A DNA stretch of 64,000 nt. It comes from Rubinisphaera italica. GTDB lineage: Bacteria; Planctomycetota; Planctomycetia; Planctomycetales; Planctomycetaceae. A model generated the notes under the pieces. The model saw only the letters and a program-made list of their open reading frames with translations. It was not told the origin of the DNA and did no database searches. The stretch is taken from positions 5,808,527-5,872,526 of the forward strand of contig NZ_SJPG01000001.1 of the NCBI RefSeq assembly GCF_007859715.1, given 5' to 3'. Position numbers and translations under genes: made by a program. Of the stretch, positions 44,317 to 53,431 are shown in pieces (within the stretch, counting starts at the first letter, position 1; every line of letters begins with the position of its first letter).

Positions 44317-47300
44317 TTAAGTTGAACGCTTACGGATTTCGCAGAAGTAGGCATGGGGTCCACCGGATGTGTACTGACGATTGTTGTCATCACGAACTAA
44401 ATAGTGGCAAGGAGTGATTGATTCGATTTCCCAGCCTTTGTCGAAAGTCTTGTGAAGATCTTCCGGGCTGATTCGTCGTGGTCCTGGTCCTGCTGGCTCA
44501 TTGTCGCTGAAACATTGCAGATACAATTTTGCTCCGGGATGCATGACTCTGGAGAGTTCATTGACGTACTCTTGACGGTCTTCATCTGAAAAGACATGGA
44601 ACAGACCACTGTCGAGAACATTGTCGAATGTCTGGTTGAGTTCAGACAACTTGAGCGCATCCAGTTGTACAAACGTTGCCTCAAGGCCGCGTTCTGCAGC
44701 CTTCTCTAAGGCTTTTTCGATTGGAGTGGAAAGCAGGTCAACTCCAGTGACATCGCAGCCGCGTTCTGCAAAGTACAGTGCGTTCTCGCCGGTGCCGCAG
44801 CCTGAGTCCAGAACTGAACCGGTAATTTGATCCGCAATCTCGACAAATGCAGGCTGAGGTTGATCGATGTCCCAGGCTGGTTGACCCTCGTATAATTTTT
44901 CAAAGTCAGCCGGGCTAATCGTTTTGTCTGAAGTTGAGATCGGTTTGATTACTTCTTCCTCGCGAGAAGCAGAATACGCTGACTCTTTAGTGGAACTAAG
45001 ATCGACATCATCATGGTTGAGGGATGGCATTCCATTTCCTGCGAGCACCAAATTTGGCTGCACGGCAAAGCGACGTAGGACGACATAGAAAACGGGAGTC
45101 AGGAAGAGTCCAAATAATGTCACTCCGAGCATTCCACTGAAGACAGCGGTCCCGAGTACGCGTCGCATTTCGAAGCCTGCTCCGGTGGCAATCAGCAAAG
45201 GAATGACACCCAGAATGAAGGAGAAAGCGGTCATCAAAATGGGACGCAATCGCAGACGACAGGCATTGATCGCAGCTTGAAAGCGGTCCTGGCCCGCATC
45301 TTCCTCGGCTTTGGCAAACTCAACAATCAGGATCGCATTCTTACAGGCTAAGCCGACCAGAACAATGAATCCAATTTGCGTCAGAATGTTGTTATCCATC
45401 CCCCGCATCCAGATTCCGACAATGGCGAACAAGAGACACAAAGGCACGATCAGGATAATTGCAAGTGGCAGCAACCAGCTTTCATACTGGGCAGAGAGTG
45501 CCAGAAAGACAAACAGAACCGCCAGTGGAAACAGGTACACAATCGTGTTGCCAGCCTGTTTTTCCTGAAAGGCAATTTCCGTCCAGGCGTAACCAAAGCC
45601 CGGAGGAAGATTTTGAGCGGCGAGTTTTTCCATGGAATCCAGCGATTGTCCCGTACTGTATCCAGGAACGGTACTTCCGTTGATATCTGCAGCAGGATAG
45701 AGATTGTATCTGACGATGCGGTCCGGTCCGACAGTTCTTTTGATGTCCACAACCGATCCGAGCGACACACTGACACCTCGAGCACTGCGCGTTCTCAAGC
45801 GAAGAATATCCGTAGCCTCATCGCGAAATTCAGGTTCTGCTTGAGCAGTGACACGGTAAGTCCGCCCCAGCAGATTGAAATCGTTGACATACTGGGACCC
45901 CAGATAAACCTGGAGAGCCTCGAAGACATTACTGACAGGAATATCCAGCATCTGCGCTTTTGTGCGATCGACATCGACAAAGATCTGAGGCACACTCACT
46001 CGATAATTGGAGAAAACCTGCACGAGCCCCGGCGCTTGATTGGCCTTGTCGACCATTGTTTGGGTTACCTGATTGAGTGCATCGATGCCAGCTCCGCTCT
46101 TATCCTGAACATACATTTTAAATCCGCCACCGCGTCCGATACCACGTACAGGAGGTGGAGCAATGACATAGATTTGAGCTTCATTGATCGAAGCCGTTTC
46201 TTTTCGTAGATCGGCGATGATCGTATCCAGATTTCGCCCGCGCTTGGCCCGTTCTTTGGCATCTTCGAGCGGAAGAAATGTCACAGCGGCATTCGGGCTG
46301 ATTGTAAATGTGGAACCCGACAGACCAGCGATACCAACAGAATGAGCCACACCATCGATCTTGCCGCCAATCTCAGCCACTTTTTGAGTGACGATGTCGG
46401 TTCGAGCGAGAGAGGCTCCATCTGGGAGTTGAATACTGACAATCAGATATCCCTGATCCTGCGGCGGAATAAAACCACTCGGCACCAATCCAAAACTGTA
46501 CCAGGTGGCAACTAAGAGTCCGACATAGAGAATCAAAGAGACCGCTGAGAATCTCACCAGCCGGGAGATAATCGCCGCATAGATATTGCTTGTGACATCG
46601 AAAAAGCGATTGAAGCCTCGGAAGAACCAACCAAATATGAAGTCGACAACTTTCCCCAAAGCATTTCTCTCAGCATTTTTGGGCCTCAGTAACAGGGCAC
46701 ACATGGCAGGACTGAGCGTTAATGAGACGAAAGTCGAGAAGACGGTCGAAATGGCAATAGTGAGTGCGAATTGCTGATAAAACTGACCACTGATTCCCGG
46801 AATAAAGACCGTCGGCACAAAGACCGCAATCAAAACAAGAGTCGTCGCAATCAATGCTGAACCGACTTCATCCATCGCTTGATGGGTCGCCTCCCGCGGA
46901 TTCAGTCCTTCGGCGATCAGCCGCTCGACATTTTCAACCACCACAATCGCATCATCGACAACAATCCCAATCGCGAGGACAAGTCCAAACAGCGATAACG
47001 TATTGAGAGTAACGCCCAGCATCTGCATTGCGGCAAACGTACCAATCAACGAAATCGGAATCGCAATCACGGGAATAATCGTTGGACTCCATCCATGGAG
47101 AAAAACAAAGACGGTCAGCACGACAAGCATTGTTGTAATGAAGAGTGTTTCAAACACTTCATTGATTGATTCTTCCACATAGTCGGTCGGGTTGTAAGCA
47201 ATTTCGTAGCCAATGCCTTGTGGAAATTCCGTGCTTAAATCCGCCATCGTTTGCTTAACGACATCAGCCGAGTCCACCGCATTGGTGCCCGGTCGCTGAT

Positions 47301-48183
47301 AGATTAAGATGGCAACTGCCGGTTTCCCATCGAGATAACTCAGTCGGGAATAATCCTGGGCACCAAGTTCAAGTCGAGCGACATCCTTCAATCGCGTGAC
47401 TCGACCATCTTCACCACGCTTGACGATAATTTGACCAAACTCATCGGCTTCCTTCAATCGGCCTTCCGTCGTAACATTCAACTGAAAGGCTCCGCTTTCA
47501 TCGATGGGAGGTTGTCCAATCACACCAGCTGCCACTTGAACATTTTGTCCGCGAATTGCCTGGAGAACATCGCCAGCGGTCAAGTCAACGTGGGTCATTT
47601 TCTCGATGTCGAGCCAGACGCGCATGGAATATTCATTACCCCCGGCAATACGAATATCTCCCACGCCATCGAGCCGCATCAGGGCATCGCGAATTCGCAG
47701 GAACGCATAGTTACTGATGTAGAGTTGATCGCGGCTGTTATCCGGAGAATTCAAATGCACGACCATCAGCATGTCTGGAATCTGCTTCCGAGTCGTCACG
47801 CCAATTTGTCGAACCTGTTCCGGCAAGCGTGCCTCAGCGACTGCGACCCGGTTTTGCACCAGCACCTGAGCATCATCGAGGTCGGTGCCGAGTTTGAATG
47901 TGACCGTCAGCTGCATCGTGCCGTCTGCACTTGATGACGATTCCATATAAAGCATGTCATCGACGCCGTTCATCTCCTGCTCGATAGGAGTGGCGACGGT
48001 GTCGGCGATTACCTGGGGAGTTGCACCGGGATAACTGGCTCGGACGACAATTGTCGGTGGAGCCACATTGGGATACTGAGAAACCGGCAGTGAGAAATAG
48101 GTAATTCCGCCGATCAGGACAATCACAAACGACAGCACTGAAGCAAAAATCGGTCGCTCAATAAAGAAGTGTGGAAACTTCAT
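44317..48183 (-). CDS. RND efflux permease (HAE1 type) fused to a C-terminal SAM-dependent methyltransferase
   Basis: A single open frame of 1288 residues. Residues 1-~1045 form a complete AcrB/MexF-like permease: FFIERPIFASVLSFVIVLIG at the N terminus, VEQEMNGVDDMLYMES-type pore region, TM4 proton-relay acids in LVLAIGIVVDDAIVVVENVE, and the C-terminal VLGTAVFSGMLGVTLFGLFL. A polar linker of about 40-50 residues (HDDVDLSSTKESAYSASREE) leads to a class I methyltransferase at about 1085-1288. FEKLYEGQPAWDIDQPQPAF and SAM motif I VLDSGCGTGENALYFAERG resemble the TPMT/TehB-like group that methylates thiol, selenium or tellurium compounds. Both domains look intact. The C terminus of RND pumps is cytoplasmic, where SAM is available. 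The start overlaps the adaptor gene stop by four bases. Confidence 0.92.
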   Translation of the reverse strand: MKFPHFFIERPIFASVLSFVIVLIGGITYFSLPVSQYPNVAPPTIVVRASYPGATPQVIADTVATPIEQEMNGVDDMLYMESSSSADGTMQLTVTFKLGTDLDDAQVLVQNRVAVAEARLPEQVRQIGVTTRKQIPDMLMVVHLNSPDNSRDQLYISNYAFLRIRDALMRLDGVGDIRIAGGNEYSMRVWLDIEKMTHVDLTAGDVLQAIRGQNVQVAAGVIGQPPIDESGAFQLNVTTEGRLKEADEFGQIIVKRGEDGRVTRLKDVARLELGAQDYSRLSYLDGKPAVAILIYQRPGTNAVDSADVVKQTMADLSTEFPQGIGYEIAYNPTDYVEESINEVFETLFITTMLVVLTVFVFLHGWSPTIIPVIAIPISLIGTFAAMQMLGVTLNTLSLFGLVLAIGIVVDDAIVVVENVERLIAEGLNPREATHQAMDEVGSALIATTLVLIAVFVPTVFIPGISGQFYQQFALTIAISTVFSTFVSLTLSPAMCALLLRPKNAERNALGKVVDFIFGWFFRGFNRFFDVTSNIYAAIISRLVRFSAVSLILYVGLLVATWYSFGLVPSGFIPPQDQGYLIVSIQLPDGASLARTDIVTQKVAEIGGKIDGVAHSVGIAGLSGSTFTISPNAAVTFLPLEDAKERAKRGRNLDTIIADLRKETASINEAQIYVIAPPPVRGIGRGGGFKMYVQDKSGAGIDALNQVTQTMVDKANQAPGLVQVFSNYRVSVPQIFVDVDRTKAQMLDIPVSNVFEALQVYLGSQYVNDFNLLGRTYRVTAQAEPEFRDEATDILRLRTRSARGVSVSLGSVVDIKRTVGPDRIVRYNLYPAADINGSTVPGYSTGQSLDSMEKLAAQNLPPGFGYAWTEIAFQEKQAGNTIVYLFPLAVLFVFLALSAQYESWLLPLAIILIVPLCLLFAIVGIWMRGMDNNILTQIGFIVLVGLACKNAILIVEFAKAEEDAGQDRFQAAINACRLRLRPILMTAFSFILGVIPLLIATGAGFEMRRVLGTAVFSGMLGVTLFGLFLTPVFYVVLRRFAVQPNLVLAGNGMPSLNHDDVDLSSTKESAYSASREEEVIKPISTSDKTISPADFEKLYEGQPAWDIDQPQPAFVEIADQITGSVLDSGCGTGENALYFAERGCDVTGVDLLSTPIEKALEKAAERGLEATFVQLDALKLSELNQTFDNVLDSGLFHVFSDEDRQEYVNELSRVMHPGAKLYLQCFSDNEPAGPGPRRISPEDLHKTFDKGWEIESITPCHYLVRDDNNRQYTSGGPHAYFCEIRKRST

Positions 48184-49574
48184 CGACCACCCCCCTGCTC
48201 AGTTGAACCGGTGATCTCCTTCTCCTCTTCTGGCAATGGATCCGGTTCGGGAGAAATCCATTTCTCAGGTGGGAGTGGTTCGTAAGTGTCTGGGAGACCA
48301 TCCTCAACAACTACGATTGTGCCTTCCCGAGTTTGAACTTTTGCATCAGGACGAGCCAGCAGTAATCCTTCAATGACGAGAGTCTCATCACCATTTAAAC
48401 CTTCACGAACCACACGTAGTCCATCGACAATTGGTCCGACAGTGACGACTCGTCGTTCGATGACATCATCGACAACAACATAAACGTATTGAGAATTCTG
48501 GTCGGTTCCGATTGCGGAATCCGGAATGAGAATGGCTTCATATTGAGAACTGCCTGGAATACGAATTCGGGCAAACATCCCTGGCAATAGAACCTGATCT
48601 TTATTTGGAAAGACACATCGGGCACGCATACTGGCGGTATCGGTATCGAAACGATTGTCGACGAAATCCATATGACCTTCATGGGGATAATCGGATTCGT
48701 CCACGAGGCCCAGATAGACTGGATTTTTGGCGACACGAGAACTTTCGCGACGCCCCGCCATTGCGAGTCGAGTGTATTTCAAAACCTCCTGCTCGTTAGC
48801 ATCGAACATACAATAGATTGGTTGGACAGAAGTAATCGTCGTTAATAATGACGAAGTGGCAGTGCCTCCAGTAATGAGATTTCCCTCTGTGATATATTCT
48901 CGACTGATTCGTCCTGTAACCGGAGCAGTGATTTTTGTGTATTGCAGATTGAGCGCAGCCGTTTCAATTTTGGCTTTCGCGGAATCGATAGCCGCATTGG
49001 CGGTCGCGATGGCTGCATTGGCCGAACTGATTCCAGCCAGACTGGATGCTCCATCGGCCTGAGCCTGTAAATACTCTGCCTCGCGTTGATCAAGTTCATC
49101 TTGAGTCGTAACTTCCTGTTGACGAAGATCGCGAACGCGGGCAACTCGGGTTTCTGCCAGCGTCAGTTGAGCATTGGATTGCTGCTGCGCCGCCTTCGCC
49201 TCTTCCATTTGTGCTTTCGCTTGCAGAAGTTGAGACTCGGCCTGGCGAAGCGAGGCATTGGCATCGTTCAATTCGGCAACAAAGGGTCGAGGGTCAATGA
49301 TAAACAGCAGGTCTCCCTTATTCACAACCTGCCCTTCGTCAAAGTGAATCGACTGGAGATAACCGCCGACACGAGAGCGGATTTCCACGAATTCAATCGC
49401 TTCGAATCGTCCGGTGTAAGCATCCCATTCGACAATATTCTTGTTAACTGGCGTTGCAACAGTAACCATTGGAGGCGGCGGTGGAGACTGTTCCTGTCGC
49501 GACTGATCGCAACCAGGGCCGTAAAAAAGCATAGACATCGCAAAAAGCAGGCGTGCCGAGTAATATTTGGACAT
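48180..49574 (-). CDS. RND periplasmic adaptor (membrane fusion) lipoprotein
   Basis: From the ATG at 49574 (AAGGG upstream) the product is 464 residues; an open extension to 49745 crosses the promoter region and is not expected to be translated. The signal ends in YGPGC, an atypical lipobox. The HlyD fold has a lipoyl half (RVGGYLQSIHFDEGQVVNKG and KITAPVTGRISREYITEG), a long coiled-coil hairpin (ASLRQAESQLLQAKAQMEEA onward) and a C-terminal barrel (VFPNKDQVLLPGMFARIRIP). It links the pump to an outer-membrane channel, which is not encoded here. A Pro/Glu-rich tail ends it. It overlaps the permease gene by 4 bp. Confidence 0.92.
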   Translation of the reverse strand: MSKYYSARLLFAMSMLFYGPGCDQSRQEQSPPPPPMVTVATPVNKNIVEWDAYTGRFEAIEFVEIRSRVGGYLQSIHFDEGQVVNKGDLLFIIDPRPFVAELNDANASLRQAESQLLQAKAQMEEAKAAQQQSNAQLTLAETRVARVRDLRQQEVTTQDELDQREAEYLQAQADGASSLAGISSANAAIATANAAIDSAKAKIETAALNLQYTKITAPVTGRISREYITEGNLITGGTATSSLLTTITSVQPIYCMFDANEQEVLKYTRLAMAGRRESSRVAKNPVYLGLVDESDYPHEGHMDFVDNRFDTDTASMRARCVFPNKDQVLLPGMFARIRIPGSSQYEAILIPDSAIGTDQNSQYVYVVVDDVIERRVVTVGPIVDGLRVVREGLNGDETLVIEGLLLARPDAKVQTREGTIVVVEDGLPDTYEPLPPEKWISPEPDPLPEEEKEITGSTEQGGGR

Positions 49575-49653
49575 CAAGAACCCTTGATAGTAACCAGTTT
49601 GTGCGGAAGGAAGGATCAGGCAGGCTGTCAATCTGTTCAACTTCATGACGTGA

Positions 49654-49688
49654 ATATAGTTGACATAAAAACTATATGTAGGTAGTTT
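49654..49688 (+). promoter_or_regulatory. Putative MarR operator and promoter between marR-type gene and efflux operon
   Basis: ATATAGTT (49654-49661) is matched by its reverse complement AACTATAT (49670-49677) with an 8-bp spacer. A TTGACA-like -35 (49660-49665) overlaps the left half, and a TAGTTT-like -10 follows at 49683. The site lies in the 139-bp divergent space, so a MarR dimer here could repress both genes. The promoter assignment is weak; the palindrome is exact. Confidence 0.5.
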
Positions 49689-49713
49689 AAGATCACAGAA
49701 AGGGAATGACAAG

Positions 49714-50190
49714 ATGTCAAGTGGTGGTTTACAACAAGAAATCAAAAAGAAGCTGCCGTTCGATTCACTCGAACAGGAAGCGAATCTAAATATCCTGCGA
49801 ACGAATGATCAGATGCAGAATCGATTTGGGCGATTCTTTCGCACGTACGATTTAACTCCGTCGCAATACAATGTGCTGAGAATCTTGCGAGGAGAAGGCA
49901 AACCAATGCCTTCTCTGGAAATTGGAGAACGCATGATTCAGGTGGTCCCGGCAATCACGGGACTCATCGACCGCCTGGAAAAACGGGGACTTGTCTGCCG
50001 TAGACGTTGCGAAGAAGATCGTCGCGTTGTGTATGTCGATATCACACCAGATGCTAAAAAACTGCTCAAACGAATTGACAAGCCTCTGATGGCTTTGCAC
50101 AAGCAACTGTGTGGAACACTCACTCAGCCTGAGTTGAAAGAATTGAGTCGACTGATGGAGAAAATCCGCGCTGGCCTGAACACGATGTAA
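49714..50190 (+). CDS. MarR-family transcriptional regulator
   Basis: A 158-residue winged-helix dimer-type repressor. Residues ~28-50 form the first helices, and LTPSQYNVLRILRGEGKPMP leads into the DNA-binding helices LEIGERMIQVVPAITGLIDR and the wing LEKRGLVCRRRCEEDRRVVY with the family DRR signature. The C-terminal dimerisation helices contain PLMALHKQLCGTLTQPELKE. It has two cysteines in the wing/helix region (C-R-R-R-C) that might sense redox or electrophiles. It is divergent from the RND-methyltransferase operon, which it probably represses. The ligand is unknown. Confidence 0.93.
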   Translation: MSSGGLQQEIKKKLPFDSLEQEANLNILRTNDQMQNRFGRFFRTYDLTPSQYNVLRILRGEGKPMPSLEIGERMIQVVPAITGLIDRLEKRGLVCRRRCEEDRRVVYVDITPDAKKLLKRIDKPLMALHKQLCGTLTQPELKELSRLMEKIRAGLNTM

Positions 50191-50502
50191 TCTCGATAAG
50201 CTTTGAGTATTTCTCGTACCATGGATCATGGGAAGCTTGTCGATTTTATGGAGTTGTGCAGCCTTATTATTCACAGCAGTTGACGGTGCCTGCAGGATTG
50301 ATTCCCCGCAAACCAAATCGATTTATCATCTACTGCAGTTTGCAGATTACGGTAGTGGCTTTTTAGTGGTTTGAGCCCAATGCTTCCAGTCCATCACCCG
50401 CTGCATATTTGTGGGAACGGCTATCATGATGGAATTGGCTTAGTCTTGAACTCGTTCGGAAATCACCAAGTCGCTCAAGTTGACTCGCACGATATCGGAA
50501 TG
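50191..50502. other. Gene-free converging region
   Basis: This region separates the MarR gene from the converging lipoprotein hydrolase gene. CGATAAGCT near 50194 and AGCTTGTCG near 50233 form an 8-9-bp inverted pair about 30 bp apart and might end the MarR transcript, but no T-run follows closely. No small gene or RNA was seen. Confidence 0.4.
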
Positions 50503-51612
50503 TCAGTAGTTGTGCTCCAATGAATTCAAATGCAGATTCAGGATTTTCCGCACTTCCGTTGTCGCCTCATCGCTTTTTTGGATGGTCGTGTGTGTAGCCG
50601 GGACCAGAAGTTCAGAGACTGCTCCTGTGATGTGGGCGCTGACTTCTTCGACTACTCCATCGCCTGTGTCACTTCCAAATCGGGATTGTTTGATGCCGAT
50701 GATCGAATGGTAAGGCACACGGTCCGAGATCTTCAGTTGCTCCAATGCCACCATAATCGGATCACCCGGTGCGAGATGATCCAGGCTGGTGGGAATCGAA
50801 TTCAAATAGTGATCTTTCAAAAGACCTGAATTCTTACTGATCAGCTGCCGGTACTGTCCCTGCACCTTTTTGGGAAAGGCAATCATCTGGCGGCCTATGC
50901 TGCCAATTGGTCGATTGACCCAGTCGGAGCCACTATGCGGGGTTGCGATAAATACTGCTCGACTGACAAACGGCACAGGCTCAAAAAACATCGCATTTCG
51001 AATCTGCTGTTTCGTCTCGGGATCGGCCTCAACGAATTCAAAAGGCTGATCGGAAAGAGCTTCCCACATGGTGTTTCCACTGGTCGAAATCATTTGCTTG
51101 ACGAGCAAACCACCCATGCTATGCCCGATTAGAACCATGTTCTGGAGAGCCGGATCTTTTCCGCTCGGATCCAGTTTCTGCACGATATCCTTCAATTCAT
51201 TACGTAATTCACTTGCAGATTGCAGATAGGAAATGCCTGTGCTGTATTGAAATACCCAAATCTGATAGCGATCTGCGATTTGCGGATCAGACTGCAATGC
51301 GGTTGTCATTTCTGTCCAGGTGTTAGGCGTAGCCAGCAGACCATGGATGAATACGACGGGGATTTTCCCGGGCTGATAATCGTCCAGCGTAATTAATCGG
51401 GAATTTTCACTGGTAAATGGAGTACGAAATCCGCTCCAGCCCCAGGAGGCATATTTCGCCAGGGGATTCTTGAACTGCGGCTCAAGGGAAGCTGGCTGAA
51501 GGGACTGGCACCCCACAGAAAAGAGACAGATCAGACTCAGCGCAAACGGAAGCCAATACCGGAACTTAACCGGTAAGCCCCCCTCCCTGGAGTCGTTACT
51601 GATCCATCTCAT
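50503..51612 (-). CDS. Alpha/beta hydrolase lipoprotein (PGAP1/lipase-like)
   Basis: A 369-residue exported hydrolase. After a 16-residue leader, the signal peptide KFRYWLPFALSLICLFSVGC ends with lipobox Cys35. The catalytic domain has the oxyanion strand IPVVFIHGLLATPNTW and the nucleophile elbow LIGHSMGGLLVKQM with Ser165; the His is probably in LLVPATHTTIQKSDE near the C terminus and the acid in IGIKQSRFGSDTGDGVV. This layout, with VFQYSTGISYLQSAS, matches membrane-associated lipase/PGAP1-like families. It would act at the outer face of the inner membrane. The substrate could be lipid or polyester, unproven. Confidence 0.88.
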   Translation of the reverse strand: MRWISNDSREGGLPVKFRYWLPFALSLICLFSVGCQSLQPASLEPQFKNPLAKYASWGWSGFRTPFTSENSRLITLDDYQPGKIPVVFIHGLLATPNTWTEMTTALQSDPQIADRYQIWVFQYSTGISYLQSASELRNELKDIVQKLDPSGKDPALQNMVLIGHSMGGLLVKQMISTSGNTMWEALSDQPFEFVEADPETKQQIRNAMFFEPVPFVSRAVFIATPHSGSDWVNRPIGSIGRQMIAFPKKVQGQYRQLISKNSGLLKDHYLNSIPTSLDHLAPGDPIMVALEQLKISDRVPYHSIIGIKQSRFGSDTGDGVVEEVSAHITGAVSELLVPATHTTIQKSDEATTEVRKILNLHLNSLEHNY

Positions 51613-51789
51613 TTTATTAATCGCAACTTAGACCATTTTCAAATGGTATCTGCAGTCGCTTGGACCTCAAATGCCCTGAAAACGCTGTGTTTGCTCCTGC
51701 AGGACGCTGCAGGGAATTTTTGAATATGCTCTAGACCTGCGGCAATGAACGCAAAGCAACCATACGAGCACTGTTCATATTTGTCCACG
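51613..51789. other. Intergenic stretch with duplicated phrase
   Basis: TTTGCTCCTGCAGGACGC occurs here near 51688 and also near 31764. This shared 18-bp phrase is intergenic in both places and may be a further dispersed repeat unit. No gene is seen. Confidence 0.35.
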
Positions 51790-52089
51790 CTAATTTCCCT
51801 GGATCTCTCCCAGAATTAACACATAAAGTCTCACCTGTCCAAACATTTCACCTGAAGATGAAAATTCAAAGTCGTTGGAATCATATTCGATTTTGTGTCC
51901 CAAGACATAGCCCGTTTCCAGCTGAGGTTTGAGCGTCTCGATTCCCTTGCGTTCCCGGCCGAAAATGAGACGAAAACAATGGAATGTCAGTTTGTTTAAC
52001 TCATCACCTCCTGCATGAAGACAATAGGACTCGCTGAGTCCCTTACTAAAATCAATGTCATCGTTTAATGTGAAGAATTCATACGGCAA
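51790..52089 (-). CDS. Doubtful small hypothetical protein
   Basis: A 99-residue open frame starting at TTG 52089. It contains YEFFTLNDDIDFSKGLSESY and GREREG-like charged stretches without any family match. Just upstream, in a different minus-strand frame, is a membrane-segment-like stretch (ALLYWIILILVCIGIAV). The pair may be the remains of one frameshifted gene. No ribosome site is evident. Treat as tentative. Confidence 0.3.
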   Translation of the reverse strand: MPYEFFTLNDDIDFSKGLSESYCLHAGGDELNKLTFHCFRLIFGRERKGIETLKPQLETGYVLGHKIEYDSNDFEFSSSGEMFGQVRLYVLILGEIQGN

Positions 52090-52172
52090 TGCCTATGCAC
52101 ACCAAAATTAAAATGATCCAATACAATAATGCCGTGTAAATTCGCCGTAAGTCACTGTTTGAGGATAGATGT

Positions 52173-53420
52173 GTGAAAGTCGAACGCGACAACCGGGATG
52201 CATCGATGACTTCAAGTACTGTACATGATCCACTGGGTTTGCTGCAGGAGTTGATCGCCATTCCCAGTGTCAATCCTATGGGGAATGATCTCTCTGGACC
52301 GCAATTCTTTGAGCAGGAATTGACCAAATGGCTTGTTGGATTTTTCCGAGAGTTGGGGACACCTTATGAAATTCAGCCCGTCGCAGATGGTCGCTCAAAT
52401 GTGATTGCCCGACTCGAAATCGATTCGGCCTTACCATCGATCATGCTCGAAGCTCATCAGGATACGGTGCCGGTCGACGGAATGACTATTGAGCCGTTCG
52501 CTCCACTTATGGAGAATGGAAGGATCTACGGGCGAGGTGCCTGTGATGTTAAGGGAGGCATGGCGGCCATGCTCTCCACATTTGCCAGACTTGTCCGGGA
52601 AGGAACCACTGCAGGTGCGAATGTCATCATGTCCTGCACCTGCGATGAAGAATACACTGCGAAAGGAGCTCGGCATCTCGCACAGCAATGGTCCTGTGAT
52701 CAAGAGTCCCAAACTCCTGTGTCATCTCGACCAGATTTCTGCATAGTTGCCGAGCCAACCGATCTGAATGTGATTGTTGCTCACCGTGGAGTCGTCCGCT
52801 GGAAAATTCAGACTCACGGCCGGGCGTGCCACAGTTCGCGACCACAGGATGGCCACAGTGCCATTTACGACATGGCCCACATCGTATCGGCTTTGGAGAA
52901 ATATGCGGAAGCCCTTCAAGAAAATTCAGAACCTCATCCTCTGTGTGGCTCGTCGAGTTTGAGTATTGGAAAAATCACCGGAGGGACGAGCGTTAACATT
53001 GTGCCTCACCTGTGCGAAATCGAAATCGATCGGCGATCTCTACCTGGTGAATGTTCTGCAAAATTACTCGAAGATATCGAGCAGTTTCTACGGAGTGAGA
53101 CAACGGTAAACTTCACGTTTACTCCTCCCTGGATTGATTCTCCTTCTTTGGCAGATGATTTCAACCAGAATCTCGCGGAAAGCCTGTTGAATACGATTAA
53201 CGGGATTGTGGATACACCAAGAGTAAAACAAGGTGCCTGGTACGGAACCGATGCCAGTACTTTTGCAGCCGGGGGCGTTCCCTCGGTCGTATTCGGCCCT
53301 GGCTCTATTGCTCAGGCCCACACCGCCGATGAATGGATTGAGATCGAACAACTTCGACAGGCTTGTGAAATTTACTATCAGTTTTGTAAAAATCCAACAG
53401 GCCTCTCAATCACGTTATAA
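52173..53420 (+). CDS. M20-family zinc peptidase/deacylase (ArgE/DapE/ACY1-like)
   Basis: A 415-residue M20 enzyme starting at GTG 52173, with GAGG eight bases upstream; an in-frame ATG at 52206 is an alternative. The metal-binding motifs are complete: EAHQDTVPVDGM, GRGACDVKGGMAAML, the catalytic Glu pair in CTCDEEYTAKGA, DFCIVAEPTDL, and the distal His in SIAQAHTADEWIEI. The dimerisation domain between them has IVAHRGVVRWKIQTHGRACH. It could be acetylornithine deacetylase, succinyl-diaminopimelate desuccinylase or a peptidase; without neighbours from those pathways the choice is open. It is followed 11 bp later by an amidohydrolase gene, so an operon is likely. Confidence 0.9.
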   Translation: MKVERDNRDASMTSSTVHDPLGLLQELIAIPSVNPMGNDLSGPQFFEQELTKWLVGFFRELGTPYEIQPVADGRSNVIARLEIDSALPSIMLEAHQDTVPVDGMTIEPFAPLMENGRIYGRGACDVKGGMAAMLSTFARLVREGTTAGANVIMSCTCDEEYTAKGARHLAQQWSCDQESQTPVSSRPDFCIVAEPTDLNVIVAHRGVVRWKIQTHGRACHSSRPQDGHSAIYDMAHIVSALEKYAEALQENSEPHPLCGSSSLSIGKITGGTSVNIVPHLCEIEIDRRSLPGECSAKLLEDIEQFLRSETTVNFTFTPPWIDSPSLADDFNQNLAESLLNTINGIVDTPRVKQGAWYGTDASTFAAGGVPSVVFGPGSIAQAHTADEWIEIEQLRQACEIYYQFCKNPTGLSITL

Positions 53421-53431
53421 GGACATATACA

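Noticed and set aside
49575..49745. N-terminal extension of the RND adaptor (57 more codons)
   Set aside because: It crosses the divergent promoter and operator and overlaps the start of the MarR gene; the lipoprotein signal and ribosome site support 49574.
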